Position numbers and translations under genes: made by a program. The notes under the pieces were generated by a model. It ran no database searches and was not told the DNA's origin. It saw only the letters and a list, made by a program, of their open reading frames with translations. This document shows positions 40,987 through 52,166 of a stretch of DNA of 64,000 bases, in pieces; within the stretch, counting starts at the first letter, position 1; each line of letters starts with the position of its first letter. This DNA is from Williamsia herbipolensis (GTDB lineage Bacteria; Actinomycetota; Actinomycetes; Mycobacteriales; Mycobacteriaceae), in NCBI RefSeq assembly GCF_000964005.1, contig NZ_JXYP01000018.1, forward strand, positions 124,001 to 188,000, in the 5' to 3' direction.

Positions 40987-41910
40987 ATGACAGTGACCAG
41001 CGAGGCAACCACCGAGCACGATCAGCCGACCGGTGCCGGGACGGCGCGCGTCAAGCGCGGTATGGCCGAGATGCTCAAGGGCGGCGTCATCATGGACGTC
41101 GTCAACGCCGAGCAGGCGAAGATCGCCGAGGACGCCGGTGCGGTCGCGGTCATGGCCCTCGAGCGCGTTCCCGCCGACATCCGTGCCGAAGGTGGCGTGT
41201 CGCGGATGAGCGATCCCGACATGATCGACGGCATCATCGCCGCGGTGTCGATCCCGGTGATGGCCAAGGCCCGCATCGGTCACTTCGTCGAGGCCCAGAT
41301 CCTGCAGAGTCTCGGTGTCGACTACATCGACGAGTCGGAGGTCCTCACCCCCGCCGACTACACCCACCACATCGACAAGTGGCGCTTCACCGTGCCCTTC
41401 GTGTGCGGTGCGACCAACCTCGGTGAGGCGCTCCGGCGTATCTCCGAGGGAGCGGCCATGATCCGTTCTAAGGGCGAGGCCGGCACCGGCGACGTCTCCA
41501 ACGCCACCACGCACATGCGCACCATCGGCGGCGAGATCCGTCGCCTCACCTCGCTGTCGGCCGACGAGCTCTATGTCGCGGCGAAGGAGCTGCAGGCGCC
41601 CTATGACCTCGTGGTCGAGGTGGCTCGTCTCGGACGCCTCCCGGTCACCCTGTTCACCGCCGGCGGCATCGCGACCCCGGCCGACGCGGCGATGATGATG
41701 CAGCTCGGCTCAGACGGCGTGTTCGTCGGTTCGGGCATCTTCAAGTCCGGGAACCCGGCCGAGCGTGCGTCGGCGATCGTGCAGGCCACCACCTTCCACG
41801 ACGACGCGGACGTGCTGGCGAAGATCTCGCGCGGTCTGGGGGAGGCGATGGTCGGCATCAACGTCGAGCAGCTCCCCGTCGGGCACCGGCTCGCCGAGCG
41901 GGGCTGGTAG
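40987..41910 (+). CDS. pdxS: Pyridoxal 5'-phosphate synthase subunit PdxS
   Basis: PdxS makes PLP from ribose 5-phosphate, glyceraldehyde 3-phosphate and ammonia supplied by PdxT. The 307-residue TIM barrel has the active-site lysines in [20 protein letters not shown]'s neighbourhood and [10 protein letters not shown] (the family's catalytic and product lysines). [10 protein letters not shown] binds phosphate. ATG 40987 with AGGAG upstream is chosen over an earlier frame opening. The PdxT partner lies 1.7 kb downstream, separated by a phosphatase and tesB. Confidence 0.97.
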   Translation: MTVTSEATTEHDQPTGAGTARVKRGMAEMLKGGVIMDVVNAEQAKIAEDAGAVAVMALERVPADIRAEGGVSRMSDPDMIDGIIAAVSIPVMAKARIGHFVEAQILQSLGVDYIDESEVLTPADYTHHIDKWRFTVPFVCGATNLGEALRRISEGAAMIRSKGEAGTGDVSNATTHMRTIGGEIRRLTSLSADELYVAAKELQAPYDLVVEVARLGRLPVTLFTAGGIATPADAAMMMQLGSDGVFVGSGIFKSGNPAERASAIVQATTFHDDADVLAKISRGLGEAMVGINVEQLPVGHRLAERGW

Positions 41911-41974
41911 CCGGTAGCCGCGGTGCGCGCGGGGGTGCACGAGCGACGATGGCGACGATGACGACGGGCGGGCG

Positions 41975-42775
41975 ATGACGATGGCAGCGGTGGCGACAGT
42001 GCGCGATTCCGCGGCCTCGGGGTCCCACGAGGTCGGCGGCTTCGGGATCGACTGGGCTGCGGTCAGCGATGTCGGCCTGGTCCGCGAGGCCAACGAGGAC
42101 GCGGCGCTGGTCACCGATCGGCGCTACCTGTTGGCCGACGGCATGGGTGGTCACGACTGCGGGGAGATCGCCAGCGAGACAGCGCTGGCCGCCCTGGGCG
42201 CCGTCGAACCGTCCGATCTGACGACCACCCGCGACGCCGTCCTCGGCGCTCTGCGTACCGCCGCCCACGACATCGGTGACATCGACTCGGCCAACGGCCG
42301 GCGCGCGGGCACCACGGTGACCGGCGCGCTCATCGTCGACTATGAGGGCGCCCCGCACTGGCTGGTGGTCAACATCGGGGACTCGCGCACCTACCGCTGG
42401 TCGGACGCCGTCATCGAGCAGGTGACCACCGACCACTCGCAGGTCCAGGAGCTCATCGACGCGGGGCATCTCACCCCGGAACAGGCCCGCGTCGACCCCC
42501 GTCGCAACGTCATCACGCGCGCACTGGGCGCGGGGATGGACGCCGAGGCCGACTTCTTCGTGTTCCCGGTCGTCGCCGGCGACGTCGTGCTGATCTGTTC
42601 CGACGGGCTCACCGGCGAGTTGCCCGATTCCGAGTTGGAGGAGATCATCGCCGAGCGCGCCGCGACACCGGACGCGCTCGCCGCCGAACTGGTGTCGGCG
42701 ACGCTGGCGCTGGGGGCGCGCGACAACGTCACCGTCGTGGTCGCGGCGGTTCGTCAACTGGGAGAAGAGGACTGA
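41975..42775 (+). CDS. PP2C-type Ser/Thr protein phosphatase
   Basis: The 266-residue PPM domain is complete: DVGLVREANEDAALV holds the first metal-binding Asp/Arg region, DGMGGHDCGE the second, and ICSDGLTGELPD and GARDNVTVVV the last two. There is no membrane segment or fused sensor, so it is a soluble phosphatase. It is followed with TGATG overlap by tesB. A regulatory phosphatase between pdxS and tesB/pdxT is not the order I recall for mycobacteria. Confidence 0.92.
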   Translation: MTMAAVATVRDSAASGSHEVGGFGIDWAAVSDVGLVREANEDAALVTDRRYLLADGMGGHDCGEIASETALAALGAVEPSDLTTTRDAVLGALRTAAHDIGDIDSANGRRAGTTVTGALIVDYEGAPHWLVVNIGDSRTYRWSDAVIEQVTTDHSQVQELIDAGHLTPEQARVDPRRNVITRALGAGMDAEADFFVFPVVAGDVVLICSDGLTGELPDSELEEIIAERAATPDALAAELVSATLALGARDNVTVVVAAVRQLGEED

Positions 42776-43623
42776 TGGCCACGATCGAGGAGATCCTGGA
42801 ACTCGAGCCGATCGACGCCGACATCTATCGCGGCAAGGCCTACACCAGCCAGCTGCTGCGCACCTTCGGCGGCCAGGTCGCCGGACAGGCGTTGGTCTCG
42901 GCCACCCACACCGTCGCACCCGAGTACCGCGTCCACTCCCTGCACGGCTATTTCCTGCGACCGGGCAACCCCGACGAGCCGACGATCTTCCTCGTCGACC
43001 GGATCCGTGACGGCCGCTCGTTCTGTACGCGTCGGGTCACCGGCGTGCAGGCGGGCGAGGCGATCTTCACCATGTCGGCGTCGTTCGGGGTGCCGTCGGA
43101 GGGACTGGTGCACCAGGACGAGATGCCGCCCGCGCCCGACCCGGAGACGCTCGAGGACCCGTTCCAGACCCGCACCGAGGCACAACGATCGGTGTTCCGC
43201 GAGTGGGAGAACTTCGACATCCGGATCGTCCCGGCCGATCAGATGGTCCGGGCCGAGCGTTTCGCCGCCCAGCAGCGGGTGTGGTTCAAGTACCGCCACC
43301 GGCTGCCCGACGACCAGGTGTTCCACGTGTGCACGCTGGCCTACATGAGCGACATGACGCTGCTCGGTTCGGCAAAGGTCGCCCACCCCGATTCCAACCC
43401 CCAGTCGGCGTCGCTCGATCACGCGATGTGGTTCCTGCGGCCGTTCCGCGCCGACGAGTGGCTGCTCTACGACCAGACGTCGCCCTCGGCCGAGGACGGT
43501 CGCGCGCTCACCCAGGGCCGCATCTTCGACACGAGCGGTCGGATGGTCGCCGCGGTCACCCAGGAGGGTCTGGCCCGGGTGGGTCGCACCATGCCGACTG
43601 ATCAGCACGCCCGACAGGGGTGA
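42775..43623 (+). CDS. tesB: Acyl-CoA thioesterase II
   Basis: A double hot-dog protein of 282 residues. The first domain contains [17 protein letters not shown] and [12 protein letters not shown], the second [17 protein letters not shown] and the final GLARVG. It hydrolyses acyl-CoA to free acid and CoA. The ATG start overlaps the phosphatase stop and the TGA overlaps the pdxT GTG start; the tesB-pdxT pairing is conserved in mycobacteria. Confidence 0.94.
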   Translation: MATIEEILELEPIDADIYRGKAYTSQLLRTFGGQVAGQALVSATHTVAPEYRVHSLHGYFLRPGNPDEPTIFLVDRIRDGRSFCTRRVTGVQAGEAIFTMSASFGVPSEGLVHQDEMPPAPDPETLEDPFQTRTEAQRSVFREWENFDIRIVPADQMVRAERFAAQQRVWFKYRHRLPDDQVFHVCTLAYMSDMTLLGSAKVAHPDSNPQSASLDHAMWFLRPFRADEWLLYDQTSPSAEDGRALTQGRIFDTSGRMVAAVTQEGLARVGRTMPTDQHARQG

Positions 43624-44237
43624 GCGGCACCGACCGGAGGCCGACGATCGGCGTGCTGGCCCTGCAGGGGGACGTCCGCGAACACGTGGCCGCGCTCGAG
43701 GCCGCCGGGGCCACCGCCGTCACGGTCCGCCGTCCCGCCGAACTCGACGCGATCGACGGCATCGTCATCCCGGGCGGCGAGTCGACCACCATGAGTCGAC
43801 TGCTCGACCTGTTGGACCTGCTGGTGCCGCTGCGGACCCGACTCGCCGAGGGCATGCCCGCCTACGGTTCGTGCGCGGGCATGATCCTGCTGGCGTCCGA
43901 CGTCCTCGACACCCGCCCCGACGCCCACCACCTCGACGCTCTCGACATCACGGTGCGGCGCAACGCCTTCGGACGTCAGGTGCAGTCGTTCGAGACCGAC
44001 ATCGACATCACCGACGTCCCCGGCGGGCCGATGCGGGCGGTGTTCATCCGCGCGCCGTGGGTGGAGGCGACCGGCGCGGGGGTTACCGTGCTCGGGCGCG
44101 TTCCCGACGGCCCCGCGGCCGGACGCGTCGTCGCGGTGCGGCAGGGCTCGGTGGTCGCGACGTCGTTCCATCCCGAGGTCACCGGCGATCTGCGCATCCA
44201 CCGCTATTTCACCGACATCGTCGCCGCAGGCGCCTGA
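43620..44237 (+). CDS. pdxT: Pyridoxal 5'-phosphate synthase glutaminase subunit PdxT
   Basis: A class I glutamine amidotransferase of 205 residues. The nucleophile is in [12 protein letters not shown], and the His-Glu pair in [20 protein letters not shown] forms the oxyanion region. It supplies ammonia to PdxS. GTG 43620 overlaps the tesB stop. Confidence 0.96.
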   Translation: MSGTDRRPTIGVLALQGDVREHVAALEAAGATAVTVRRPAELDAIDGIVIPGGESTTMSRLLDLLDLLVPLRTRLAEGMPAYGSCAGMILLASDVLDTRPDAHHLDALDITVRRNAFGRQVQSFETDIDITDVPGGPMRAVFIRAPWVEATGAGVTVLGRVPDGPAAGRVVAVRQGSVVATSFHPEVTGDLRIHRYFTDIVAAGA

Positions 44238-44340
44238 CGTCGACGGAACGACCTGGCCCGGCGGGTAACATCGCTTCTCGCAGCATGACGTACGGCACGC
44301 GCGGACTCCACGGCGCGGCCAGGAGAGAGGGGCACCGGCG

Positions 44341-45096
44341 ATGAGCGGCCATTCCAAGTGGGCCACCACCAAGCACAAGAAGGCGGTGGTCGACGCCAAG
44401 CGCGGCAAGATGTTCGCGAAACTGGTGAAGAACATCGAGGTGGCGGCGCGCACCGGTGGCGGCGATCCGTCGGGCAACCCGACGCTCTTCGACGCCATCC
44501 AGAAGGCGAAGAAGTCCTCGGTGCCCAACGACAACATCGAGCGCGCCCGTAAGCGCGGTGGCGGCGAGGAAGCCGGCGGCGCCGACTGGCAGACCATCAT
44601 GTACGAGGGCTACGGCCCCAACGGTGTCGCGGTGCTCATCGAGTGCCTCACCGACAACCGCAACCGTGCCGCGGGCGAGGTGCGCACCGCGATGACCCGC
44701 AACGGCGGGAACATGGCCGATCCGGGGTCGGTCTCCTACCTGTTCACCCGGCGCGGAGTGGTCACGCTGGAGAAGGCCGACCAGACCGAGGACCAGGTCC
44801 TCGACGCCGTTCTCGAGGCCGGAGCCGAGGAGATCACCGACCTCGGCGACTCCTTCGAGATCATCAGCGAGCCGACCGACCTCGTGGCCGTGCGCACCGC
44901 ACTGCAGGAATCGGGTATCGACTACGACTCGGCCGAGGCCAGTTTCCGTGCGTCGGTGGAGGTCCCGGTCGACGCCGAGGGTGCACGCAAGGTGTTCAAG
45001 CTCATCGACGCGCTCGAGGACTCCGACGACGTGCAGAACGTCTACAGCAACGCCGACATCAGCGACGAGGTCCTCGCCGAGCTCGACAAGGACTGA
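44341..45096 (+). CDS. YebC/PmpR family transcriptional regulator
   Basis: The 251-residue protein begins [20 protein letters not shown], the family signature, and continues with [13 protein letters not shown] and [14 protein letters not shown]. YebC proteins bind DNA or assist translation. It stands directly upstream of the ruvCAB region, the usual position in bacteria. The gene is convergent with the following 204-aa gene. Confidence 0.95.
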   Translation: MSGHSKWATTKHKKAVVDAKRGKMFAKLVKNIEVAARTGGGDPSGNPTLFDAIQKAKKSSVPNDNIERARKRGGGEEAGGADWQTIMYEGYGPNGVAVLIECLTDNRNRAAGEVRTAMTRNGGNMADPGSVSYLFTRRGVVTLEKADQTEDQVLDAVLEAGAEEITDLGDSFEIISEPTDLVAVRTALQESGIDYDSAEASFRASVEVPVDAEGARKVFKLIDALEDSDDVQNVYSNADISDEVLAELDKD

Positions 45097-45097
45097 A

Positions 45098-45712
45098 TCA
45101 GCCGATCCCGCCCACCGCGGGACGGTCCGGGTGGTCGTAGCGGACGCTGATGTCGGCGAGATCACCGATGTCGTCGGTGTGTTCGACGAGGGCGTCGACC
45201 GTCCATCGATCGGCGTCGGGTGTGCGGCGCCCGAGCGCGGCCGCACTCATCTCCAGGCGGACCGTCGGTGACAGGGCCAGACCACGTCCGAGCAGCATCG
45301 GTCCGGCGATGATCAGCACCTGGTCGGCCGCCGCTGTGGTCGGCCGATCCCGCGGCGAGCGGTCGGTCGCCTCGTCCCACAGACGCGGCAACCAGCAGCC
45401 CGAGCGATGGACGGCGGTGACGACCTCGCGGTCGAGGGCGGCGTAGTCGAACCACATGGTCCGGTAGCTCTCGGCGTCGGTGTGCCCGAATTCTTTCCGC
45501 ACCGACGCCGGACGCACGTAGTCGCCGACCGCGACCACCCCCGCGGCCCGCCCCGTCGCGCGCAACGCGGCGGCCACACGCTCGGCCAGGTCGGTCGGAT
45601 GCGCTGCGTCGGCGCCGTCGACACCGGCCACGACCACCCCGGGGCGTCGGGTGATGACCTCGACACACAGGTCGACGAGGGCGTCGGGGGTGGTCGGACG
45701 GTAGGTGGGCAT
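45098..45712 (-). CDS. Uridine-kinase-like protein with degenerate P-loop
   Basis: The 204-residue product has the layout of a small nucleoside kinase. A strand-loop [20 protein letters not shown] stands where a Walker A is expected, then [12 protein letters not shown] and [10 protein letters not shown], and a Rossmann-like middle. The P-loop lacks the Gly-Lys-Ser/Thr, so nucleotide binding is doubtful. It is on the opposite strand between yebC and ruvC. Conserved hypothetical; function unknown. Confidence 0.65.
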   Translation of the reverse strand: MPTYRPTTPDALVDLCVEVITRRPGVVVAGVDGADAAHPTDLAERVAAALRATGRAAGVVAVGDYVRPASVRKEFGHTDAESYRTMWFDYAALDREVVTAVHRSGCWLPRLWDEATDRSPRDRPTTAAADQVLIIAGPMLLGRGLALSPTVRLEMSAAALGRRTPDADRWTVDALVEHTDDIGDLADISVRYDHPDRPAVGGIG

Positions 45713-45801
45713 CGGCGTCCATTGTGTCGTGTCGATCGGCGACGACGTCGGCCCGGACCGCTAGTATCTCGAACAGTTGTTCGTCTGCGGCGGGAGAATG
45801 C

Positions 45802-46407
45802 GTGCGTGTCATGGGAGTCGATCCCGGCCTGACCCGGTGCGGTATCGCACTCGTCGAGTCCGGTGGGGGCCGGGCGGTCACCGCGCTCGACGTCGATGTC
45901 GTGCGCACACCGTCGGACATGGATCTCGCCGAACGCCTCCTCGCGATCCACTCCGCGGCGGTCCACTGGATCGAGACCCACCGCCCCGACGTCGTCGCGG
46001 TCGAGCGGGTCTTCGCGCAGAACCAGGTGAGCACCGCCATGGGGACGGCGCAGGCCGGCGGCGTCGTCGCGCTCGCCGCGGCCCAGCATGGCATCCCGGT
46101 GCGCTTCCACACCCCCAGTGAGGTGAAGGCCGCCGTCACCGGCAGCGGTCGCGCCGACAAGGCGCAGGTCACCACGATGGTGACCCGCATCCTCGGGATG
46201 CAGACCAAGCCGCAGCCCGCCGACGCCGCCGACGCCCTCGCCCTGGCCATATGTCACTGCTGGCGAGGTCCGATCGCCGAGCGGCTCGCCGCCGCCGAGG
46301 CCCGTGCCGCGGTGCAGGTGGCCGCGGCCCGGGCCGCCGTCGCGCGTGCCGCCGCGGCCGACGCCGACCGTCGCGCGAAGGTCGCCGCGAACAGGACCCC
46401 ACGGTGA
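45802..46407 (+). CDS. ruvC: Crossover junction endodeoxyribonuclease RuvC
   Basis: RuvC resolves Holliday junctions. Catalytic acidic residues are seen in [11 protein letters not shown] (Asp7), [12 protein letters not shown] (Glu) and [11 protein letters not shown] (Asp pair). The C terminus carries an extra Ala-rich helix (about residues 165-195), so the protein is slightly longer than usual (201 residues). GTG 45802 has GGAG eight bases upstream. The stop overlaps the ruvA start. Confidence 0.96.
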   Translation: MRVMGVDPGLTRCGIALVESGGGRAVTALDVDVVRTPSDMDLAERLLAIHSAAVHWIETHRPDVVAVERVFAQNQVSTAMGTAQAGGVVALAAAQHGIPVRFHTPSEVKAAVTGSGRADKAQVTTMVTRILGMQTKPQPADAADALALAICHCWRGPIAERLAAAEARAAVQVAAARAAVARAAAADADRRAKVAANRTPR

Positions 46408-47006
46408 TCGCATCGGTACGCGGCCCCGTCCTGCACATCGCGCTCGACCATGTCGTGATCGACTGCGGCGGTGTGGGTTACCGCGTTCTCGCGACTCCGT
46501 CGACGCTGTCGTCGTTGCAGCGGGGGAGCGAGGCGACGCTGCTCACGGCGATGATCGTGCGCGAGGACTCGATGACGCTCTACGGGTTCACCGAACCCGA
46601 CGCGCGTGATCTGTTCGCACTGTTGCAGACCGTCACCGGGGTCGGGCCCCGTCTCGCCATGGCCACCCTCGCGGTGCTCGAGCCCGCGGCGCTGCGGCAC
46701 GCGCTGGCCGATTCCGACGTCAAGGCGCTGTGCACGGTCCCGGGTATCGGCAAGCGCGTCGGGGAGCGGCTCGTGGTCGAGCTGCGCGACAAGGTCGACA
46801 GGACGGGCGCGACACCGGACTCGGGTGCCGGTGTCGTGGCCTCGATGAGCGTCGGCGATCAGGTCGTCGAGGCCCTCGTCGGTCTGGGCTTCCCCGCGCC
46901 GGCCGCCGAACGCGCCGTGGCCGCGGTCCTCGCCGACGAACCCGACGCCGACTCCGCCCGCACGCTGCGCACCGCGCTGGCCTCCCTCGGCCGGGGCGCG
47001 CGATGA
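46404..47006 (+). CDS. ruvA: Holliday junction branch migration protein RuvA
   Basis: 200 residues: an N-terminal OB-fold ([20 protein letters not shown]), two helix-hairpin-helix motifs ([28 protein letters not shown]) and a C-terminal RuvB-binding domain. GTG 46404 overlaps the ruvC stop and the TGA overlaps the ruvB ATG. Confidence 0.96.
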   Translation: MIASVRGPVLHIALDHVVIDCGGVGYRVLATPSTLSSLQRGSEATLLTAMIVREDSMTLYGFTEPDARDLFALLQTVTGVGPRLAMATLAVLEPAALRHALADSDVKALCTVPGIGKRVGERLVVELRDKVDRTGATPDSGAGVVASMSVGDQVVEALVGLGFPAPAAERAVAAVLADEPDADSARTLRTALASLGRGAR

Positions 47007-48115
47007 GCGAGGACACCTTCGGTGGCGCCGGCGACCCCGGTTCGTCCACCGACGATCGTGATGTCAGCCCGTTCACCGTCACCTCCGACGGCGATCTCGA
47101 CACCAACCTGCGTCCGCGCAGCCTCACCGACTTCATCGGCCAGCCACGGGTCTGTGAACAGCTCGAACTGGTGCTCGCCGGTGCCCGCGGCCGCGGCGGC
47201 ACGCCTGACCACATCCTGCTGTCGGGGCCACCGGGACTGGGCAAGACCTCCTTGGCGATGATCATCGCCGGCGAGATGGGCGCAGCCATCCGGGTGACCT
47301 CGGGACCCGCCCTTGAACGCGCCGGCGACCTCGCCGCGATGCTGTCGAACCTCGTCGAGGGCGACGTCCTGTTCATCGACGAGATCCACCGCATCGCACG
47401 TCCCGCCGAGGAGATGCTCTACCTCGCGATGGAGGATTACCGGGTCGACGTGGTGGTGGGCAAGGGACCCGGGGCCACGTCCATCCCGCTCGACGTCGCC
47501 CCGTTCACGCTGGTCGGGGCGACCACCCGCTCGGGGTCACTGACCGGTCCGCTCCGCGACCGGTTCGGGTTCACCGCGCACATGGAGTTCTACGAGCCCT
47601 CCGAACTGCTGCGGGTCATCACCCGGTCGGCGGGGATCCTCGGGGTGCGCCTCGACCACGAGGCGGGCGCCGAGATCGCCGGGCGCTCCCGCGGGACCCC
47701 ACGTATCGCCAACCGCCTGCTGCGGCGGGTGCGCGACTACGCCGAGGTCCGCGGCGACGGACGCGTCACCCTCGAGGTGGCCCGTGCGGCGCTACGGGTC
47801 TACGACGTCGACGAGCTGGGGTTCGACCGCCTCGACCGCGCCGTCCTCGGTGCGCTGGTCAAGGGCTTCGGTGGCGGGCCGGTCGGTGTGTCGACGCTCG
47901 CGGTCGCCGTGGGCGAGGAACCGGCCACCGTGGAGGAGGTGTGCGAGCCCTTCCTGGTCCGGGCCGGGATGATCGCGCGCACCCCCCGGGGACGGGTGGC
48001 GACGGCCGCGGCCTGGCACCATCTCGATCTCACCCCACCGGCGGGCGCGCTGAACGCCTCGTTCGGCGTACGGGTCCGCGACGACGGCGACTCGCTGTTC
48101 GGCCCGGAGTTCTGA
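47003..48115 (+). CDS. ruvB: Holliday junction branch migration ATPase RuvB
   Basis: 370 residues. Walker [11 protein letters not shown], Walker [13 protein letters not shown], sensor 1 LVGATTRSG and the Arg finger region LRDRFGF are complete. The C-terminal winged helix begins near [18 protein letters not shown]. Last gene of ruvCAB. Confidence 0.97.
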   Translation: MSEDTFGGAGDPGSSTDDRDVSPFTVTSDGDLDTNLRPRSLTDFIGQPRVCEQLELVLAGARGRGGTPDHILLSGPPGLGKTSLAMIIAGEMGAAIRVTSGPALERAGDLAAMLSNLVEGDVLFIDEIHRIARPAEEMLYLAMEDYRVDVVVGKGPGATSIPLDVAPFTLVGATTRSGSLTGPLRDRFGFTAHMEFYEPSELLRVITRSAGILGVRLDHEAGAEIAGRSRGTPRIANRLLRRVRDYAEVRGDGRVTLEVARAALRVYDVDELGFDRLDRAVLGALVKGFGGGPVGVSTLAVAVGEEPATVEEVCEPFLVRAGMIARTPRGRVATAAAWHHLDLTPPAGALNASFGVRVRDDGDSLFGPEF

Positions 48116-48332
48116 CGCCCGGACGCCCCCGGGAGCGACCGGGTTCTCTCCCGGCGGGCGAAGATTGTCTGGGCCCGCCGTCGAGATGGCACACTGGATG
48201 CTCGAGCGTGGCGGCCGCCACGCCCCCGCGCACCGTCTGCCCCACGCACACGTGGGAGTTGCGGCGGTGACCGTCCCGACCCGGCCGCTGCCACCCGCAC
48301 AGCCGGACAACACCAAGGATTGACCCACCACC

Positions 48333-48719
48333 ATGGAACTGCTCTTCCCGATCGTCCTCGTCGTCCTCGTCGGCTTCATGTTCCTGTCCGTGCGCCGTCA
48401 GAAGAAGGCCGCCGCCCAGGTCCAGGAGATGCAGGACGCTCTCCAGCCCGGTGCCCGCGTGCAGACCACCTCGGGCATGTACGGCACCGTGGTCGGCCTC
48501 GCCGACGGCGTCGTCGACCTCGAGCTGGCGCCCGGGGTCGTGGTGCGCTGGAACCGCCTCGCGGTCCGTGAGGTCGTGCACGCCGACGATCTCGCCGGAT
48601 CGTTCCCCGGCGCCGACACCACGCCGGCCGACGCGTTCGACGAGGACGACGACACCGGCTTCGACGCCGACGTCGATCGTCCGATCACGCTCGACAAGAA
48701 GGCCGACAGCGACAGCTGA
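48333..48719 (+). CDS. yajC: Preprotein translocase subunit YajC
   Basis: 128 residues: one N-terminal membrane helix ([17 protein letters not shown]), the YajC domain ([20 protein letters not shown]) and a long acidic C-terminal tail typical of actinobacterial versions. YajC associates with SecDF in the Sec export complex. It leads a yajC-secD-secF unit. Confidence 0.94.
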   Translation: MELLFPIVLVVLVGFMFLSVRRQKKAAAQVQEMQDALQPGARVQTTSGMYGTVVGLADGVVDLELAPGVVVRWNRLAVREVVHADDLAGSFPGADTTPADAFDEDDDTGFDADVDRPITLDKKADSDS

Positions 48720-48813
48720 TCGAAACCACCCCGGCCGGCCACGTAGCCTGTCTGAGCGAGCCGCCGGGGATCAACCGGTGGCGAAACAGTCCATCCGAGG
48801 AGTCGTAGCACCC

Positions 48814-50394
48814 GTGGCACCGTCCAAACGTGAGATCCCGCCTGTGCGGTTGTTGAGCGTCTTCCTGTTGTTGATGGTCATCGTCTACGCACTGGTGTTC
48901 TTCACCGGCGGAGGCAAGCCCGAACCGAAACTGGGCATCGACCTGCAGGGCGGTACCCGGGTCACCCTCACCGCGCGCACGCCGGATGGCAGCGCGCCGC
49001 AGAAGGACCAGCTCGACAAGGCCAAGCAGATCATCGAGCAGCGCGTGAACGGCCTCGGTGTCTCCGGCTCCGAGGTCATCACCGACGGCAACAACCTCGT
49101 GATCACCGTCCCGGGCACCGACGGCCGTCAGGCCCGGACCCTGGGTCAGACCGCGCGCCTCTACGTCCGCCCGGTGGAGAACGTGCAGCCCGCGACCCCG
49201 CAGCAGGCGACACCCACGCCGGCGGGGCAGACCGCGGCACAGGCGATCGCCGCCGCCAAGGCGCTGCGCCAGGCTCCCGGCGGCGACGCCGCGGCCAACC
49301 AGGCGGCCGTGTCGAAGCTGACCGCGCAGATGGCCAAGACCGACTGCAACCCGCGCAACACCGACCCGCTGCAGGGCAACGACGACCCCAGCCAGTACCT
49401 CGTGGCGTGTTCGCAGGACGGTGCGCAGGTCTACCTGCTCGCGCCGCAGATCATCGACGGCCGCGACATCGCCGACGCGACCGCCACCACCAGCTCGCAG
49501 GGCGGCGCGTGGATCGTGCAGGTCGAGTTCCGCAACGCCGCGCGCGATTTCTGGCCCAAGTACACCGGCGCCAACATCGGCAAGCAGACCGCGTTCACCC
49601 TCGACTCGCGCGTGGTGAGCGCACCGCAGATCCAGGGCGCCATCACCACCCCGACCACCGAGATCAGCGGTAGCTTCTCGCAGTCCGGCGCCAAGGACCT
49701 CGCCAACGTCCTCAAATACGGGTCGCTGCCGTTGTCGTTCAAGTCGTCCGACGCGCAGACCGTCTCGGCCACGTTGGGCCTGTCGTCGCTGCGCGCCGGA
49801 TTGATCGCCGGTGCGATCGGTCTCGTCGCCGTGCTGCTCTACGCGCTGCTCTATTACCGCATGCTCGGGTTCCTCACGATGCTGTCGCTGATCGTCGCCG
49901 GGATCATGGTCTACGGCATCATGGTCCTCCTGGGCCGCTACATCGGCTTCACGCTCGACCTCTCGGGTATCGCCGGCCTCATCATCGGTATCGGCATGAC
50001 CGCCGACTCGTTCGTCGTCTACTTCGAACGAATAAAGGACGAGATGCGCGAGGGTCGCAGCTTCCGGTCTGCGGTTCCCCGCGGTTGGGCCCGCGCCCGC
50101 CGCACCGTCTGGTCGGGCAACGCGGTCAGCTTCATCGCCGCCGCCGCCATCTACTTCCTGGCCATCGGTGAGGTCCGCGGGTTCGCGTTCACCCTTGGAC
50201 TCACGACCATCCTCGACCTCGTCGTGGTCTTCCTCGTGACGCATCCGCTGGTCGCGCTGGCCAGTCGGTCGTCGTTCCTGTCCAAACCATCGGTCAACGG
50301 TCTGGGGGGTGTCTCGGAGGTCGCGAAGGAACGCCGTCTGGCCGCCGCGCGCTCGGGTGCCGGTTCCGCAGCGTCGCAGAAGGAGAGCGTCTGA
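48814..50394 (+). CDS. secD: Protein translocase subunit SecD
   Basis: A 526-residue RND-type export subunit: first membrane helix [16 protein letters not shown], then [14 protein letters not shown] large periplasmic domain follows with an Ala/Gln-rich insertion (about residues 130-190) and a C-terminal set of five helices ([34 protein letters not shown]). GTG 48814 with GAGGAG upstream gives the expected short N terminus; GTG 48778 is an alternative. Stop overlaps secF. Confidence 0.95.
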   Translation: MAPSKREIPPVRLLSVFLLLMVIVYALVFFTGGGKPEPKLGIDLQGGTRVTLTARTPDGSAPQKDQLDKAKQIIEQRVNGLGVSGSEVITDGNNLVITVPGTDGRQARTLGQTARLYVRPVENVQPATPQQATPTPAGQTAAQAIAAAKALRQAPGGDAAANQAAVSKLTAQMAKTDCNPRNTDPLQGNDDPSQYLVACSQDGAQVYLLAPQIIDGRDIADATATTSSQGGAWIVQVEFRNAARDFWPKYTGANIGKQTAFTLDSRVVSAPQIQGAITTPTTEISGSFSQSGAKDLANVLKYGSLPLSFKSSDAQTVSATLGLSSLRAGLIAGAIGLVAVLLYALLYYRMLGFLTMLSLIVAGIMVYGIMVLLGRYIGFTLDLSGIAGLIIGIGMTADSFVVYFERIKDEMREGRSFRSAVPRGWARARRTVWSGNAVSFIAAAAIYFLAIGEVRGFAFTLGLTTILDLVVVFLVTHPLVALASRSSFLSKPSVNGLGGVSEVAKERRLAAARSGAGSAASQKESV

Positions 50395-51551
50395 TGAGCG
50401 ACGACACCACCGGGTTCGACACCCCCACCGACGACCGCGCCAGCGAGGCCCGCAACAACGAGATCGCCAGGCGCCACTCGCTGCTGAGTCGCCTCTACAC
50501 CGGCACCGGCGCGTTCGAGATCGTCGGCAAACGCAAGATGTGGTACATCGTCAGCGCCGTGATCATGTTGATCTGCGTGCTGAGCATCGTGTTCCGCGGA
50601 TTCACCCTCGGCATCGATTTCGAGGGCGGTACCCAGATCTCGTTCGCCTCGACCCCGCAGACCTCCACCTCGGCGGTCGAGAAGGCGTTCTCCGACGCCA
50701 TGGGCACCGACCCGCAGACGGTGCAGACCGCCGGGTCGGGATCGAGCGCGACCGTGCAGATCCGTACCTCGACGCTGTCGCAGGCCGACACCGAGAAGAT
50801 AACCGCCGCACTCGTCGAACGGTTCGGCCCTCAGCTGACCGCCGACGACATCAACTCCTCCGACGTCAGCTCCACCTGGGGCGGTGAGATCACCGAGAAG
50901 GCGCTCATCGCGCTCGCGGTGTTCCTCGTCATCGTCCTGATCTACATCGCGGTCCGCTTCGACCGGGAGATGTCGGCCGCGGCCATGGCCTCGCTGATCT
51001 TCGACATCGTCTGCACCGCCGGCGTCTACTCGCTCGTCGGCTTCGAGGTGACCCCGGCGACCGTCATCGGCCTGCTCACCATCCTGGGCTTCTCGCTCTA
51101 CGACACGGTGGTGGTGTTCGACAAGGTCGAGGAGAACGTGCGGGCGGTCCTCAAGACGACCCGCCGGACGTACGCCGAGCAGGCCAACCTCGCCGTCAAC
51201 CAGACGCTGATGCGATCGATCAACACCACGGTCATCTCGGTGCTCCCGATCATCTCGCTGATGATCGTGGCCGTGTGGCTGCTGGGTGTGGGCACGCTCA
51301 AGGACCTCGGCCTCATCCAGCTCGTCGGTGTCGTGGTCGGTGCCTACTCGTCGATCTTCTTCGCCACCCCGCTGCTGGTCACACTCAAGGAGCGTCGCGG
51401 CGAGATCAAGAAGCACACCGAGAAGGTCCTGGCGCGCCGGGTGCGCATCGACGCCGGTCTCACCGAGCCGGAGCTGGCCACCGCGTCGGCCACGTCCCGG
51501 TCGGCCGGCTCGGAGGATCGCCCGTCCGGCAAGCGTCGCCGAACCCGATGA
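50394..51551 (+). CDS. secF: Protein translocase subunit SecF
   Basis: 385 residues with six membrane helices. [15 protein letters not shown] is the conserved first periplasmic motif, and [17 protein letters not shown] and [17 protein letters not shown] are the SecF hallmark motifs. It forms the SecDF proton-driven export pump with SecD. ATGA overlap joins it to apt. Confidence 0.96.
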   Translation: MSDDTTGFDTPTDDRASEARNNEIARRHSLLSRLYTGTGAFEIVGKRKMWYIVSAVIMLICVLSIVFRGFTLGIDFEGGTQISFASTPQTSTSAVEKAFSDAMGTDPQTVQTAGSGSSATVQIRTSTLSQADTEKITAALVERFGPQLTADDINSSDVSSTWGGEITEKALIALAVFLVIVLIYIAVRFDREMSAAAMASLIFDIVCTAGVYSLVGFEVTPATVIGLLTILGFSLYDTVVVFDKVEENVRAVLKTTRRTYAEQANLAVNQTLMRSINTTVISVLPIISLMIVAVWLLGVGTLKDLGLIQLVGVVVGAYSSIFFATPLLVTLKERRGEIKKHTEKVLARRVRIDAGLTEPELATASATSRSAGSEDRPSGKRRRTR

Positions 51552-52096
51552 CCGAGACGATCGAACGCGCACGGACGGCGATCGCCGACCACACGCGACT
51601 GGTGCCCGATTTCCCGTCGCCCGGTATCCAGTTCAAGGACCTGACGCCCGTGCTCGCCGACCCGGCCGGTCTCGCGTCGGTCACCGCCGCACTGGCCTCG
51701 GTGTCGGGTGACGTCGACCTCGTCGCCGGTATCGACGCCCGCGGGTTCCTCCTCGGGGGTGCGATCGCGCTGCACAGCGGTCTCGGTGTGGTGGCGGTCC
51801 GCAAGGCGGGCAAGCTGCCGCCGCCGGTCCACTCGGCGACCTACGACCTCGAGTACGGCTCGGCGTCGCTCGAGATCCCGGCCGACGGCATCGACCTGCG
51901 CGGGCGGCGGGTCTTCGTCGTCGACGATGTGCTCGCCACCGGCGGCACCCTGAACGCGGCCATCGGGTTGTTGCTCGACGCCGGTGCGATCGTCGCCTCG
52001 GCGGCGGTGGTCATGGAGATCGACGGTCTGCCCGGCCGTGCCGCGGTCACCTCGGCGCACCCGGATCTGACGCTGACCGCGCTCACCACCGGCTGA
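51548..52096 (+). CDS. apt: Adenine phosphoribosyltransferase
   Basis: 182 residues. The PRPP-binding loop is [14 protein letters not shown] and the family N terminus [19 protein letters not shown]. It salvages adenine to AMP. It sits between secF and relA as in mycobacteria; the overlap with secF suggests one transcript. Confidence 0.95.
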   Translation: MTETIERARTAIADHTRLVPDFPSPGIQFKDLTPVLADPAGLASVTAALASVSGDVDLVAGIDARGFLLGGAIALHSGLGVVAVRKAGKLPPPVHSATYDLEYGSASLEIPADGIDLRGRRVFVVDDVLATGGTLNAAIGLLLDAGAIVASAAVVMEIDGLPGRAAVTSAHPDLTLTALTTG

Positions 52097-52166
52097 GGAC
52101 TACCATCGCCACCAGCGCCGCGACCACCGGACGACGGTGTTCCGTCGGCGAGTCGAGGAGGTGCGT

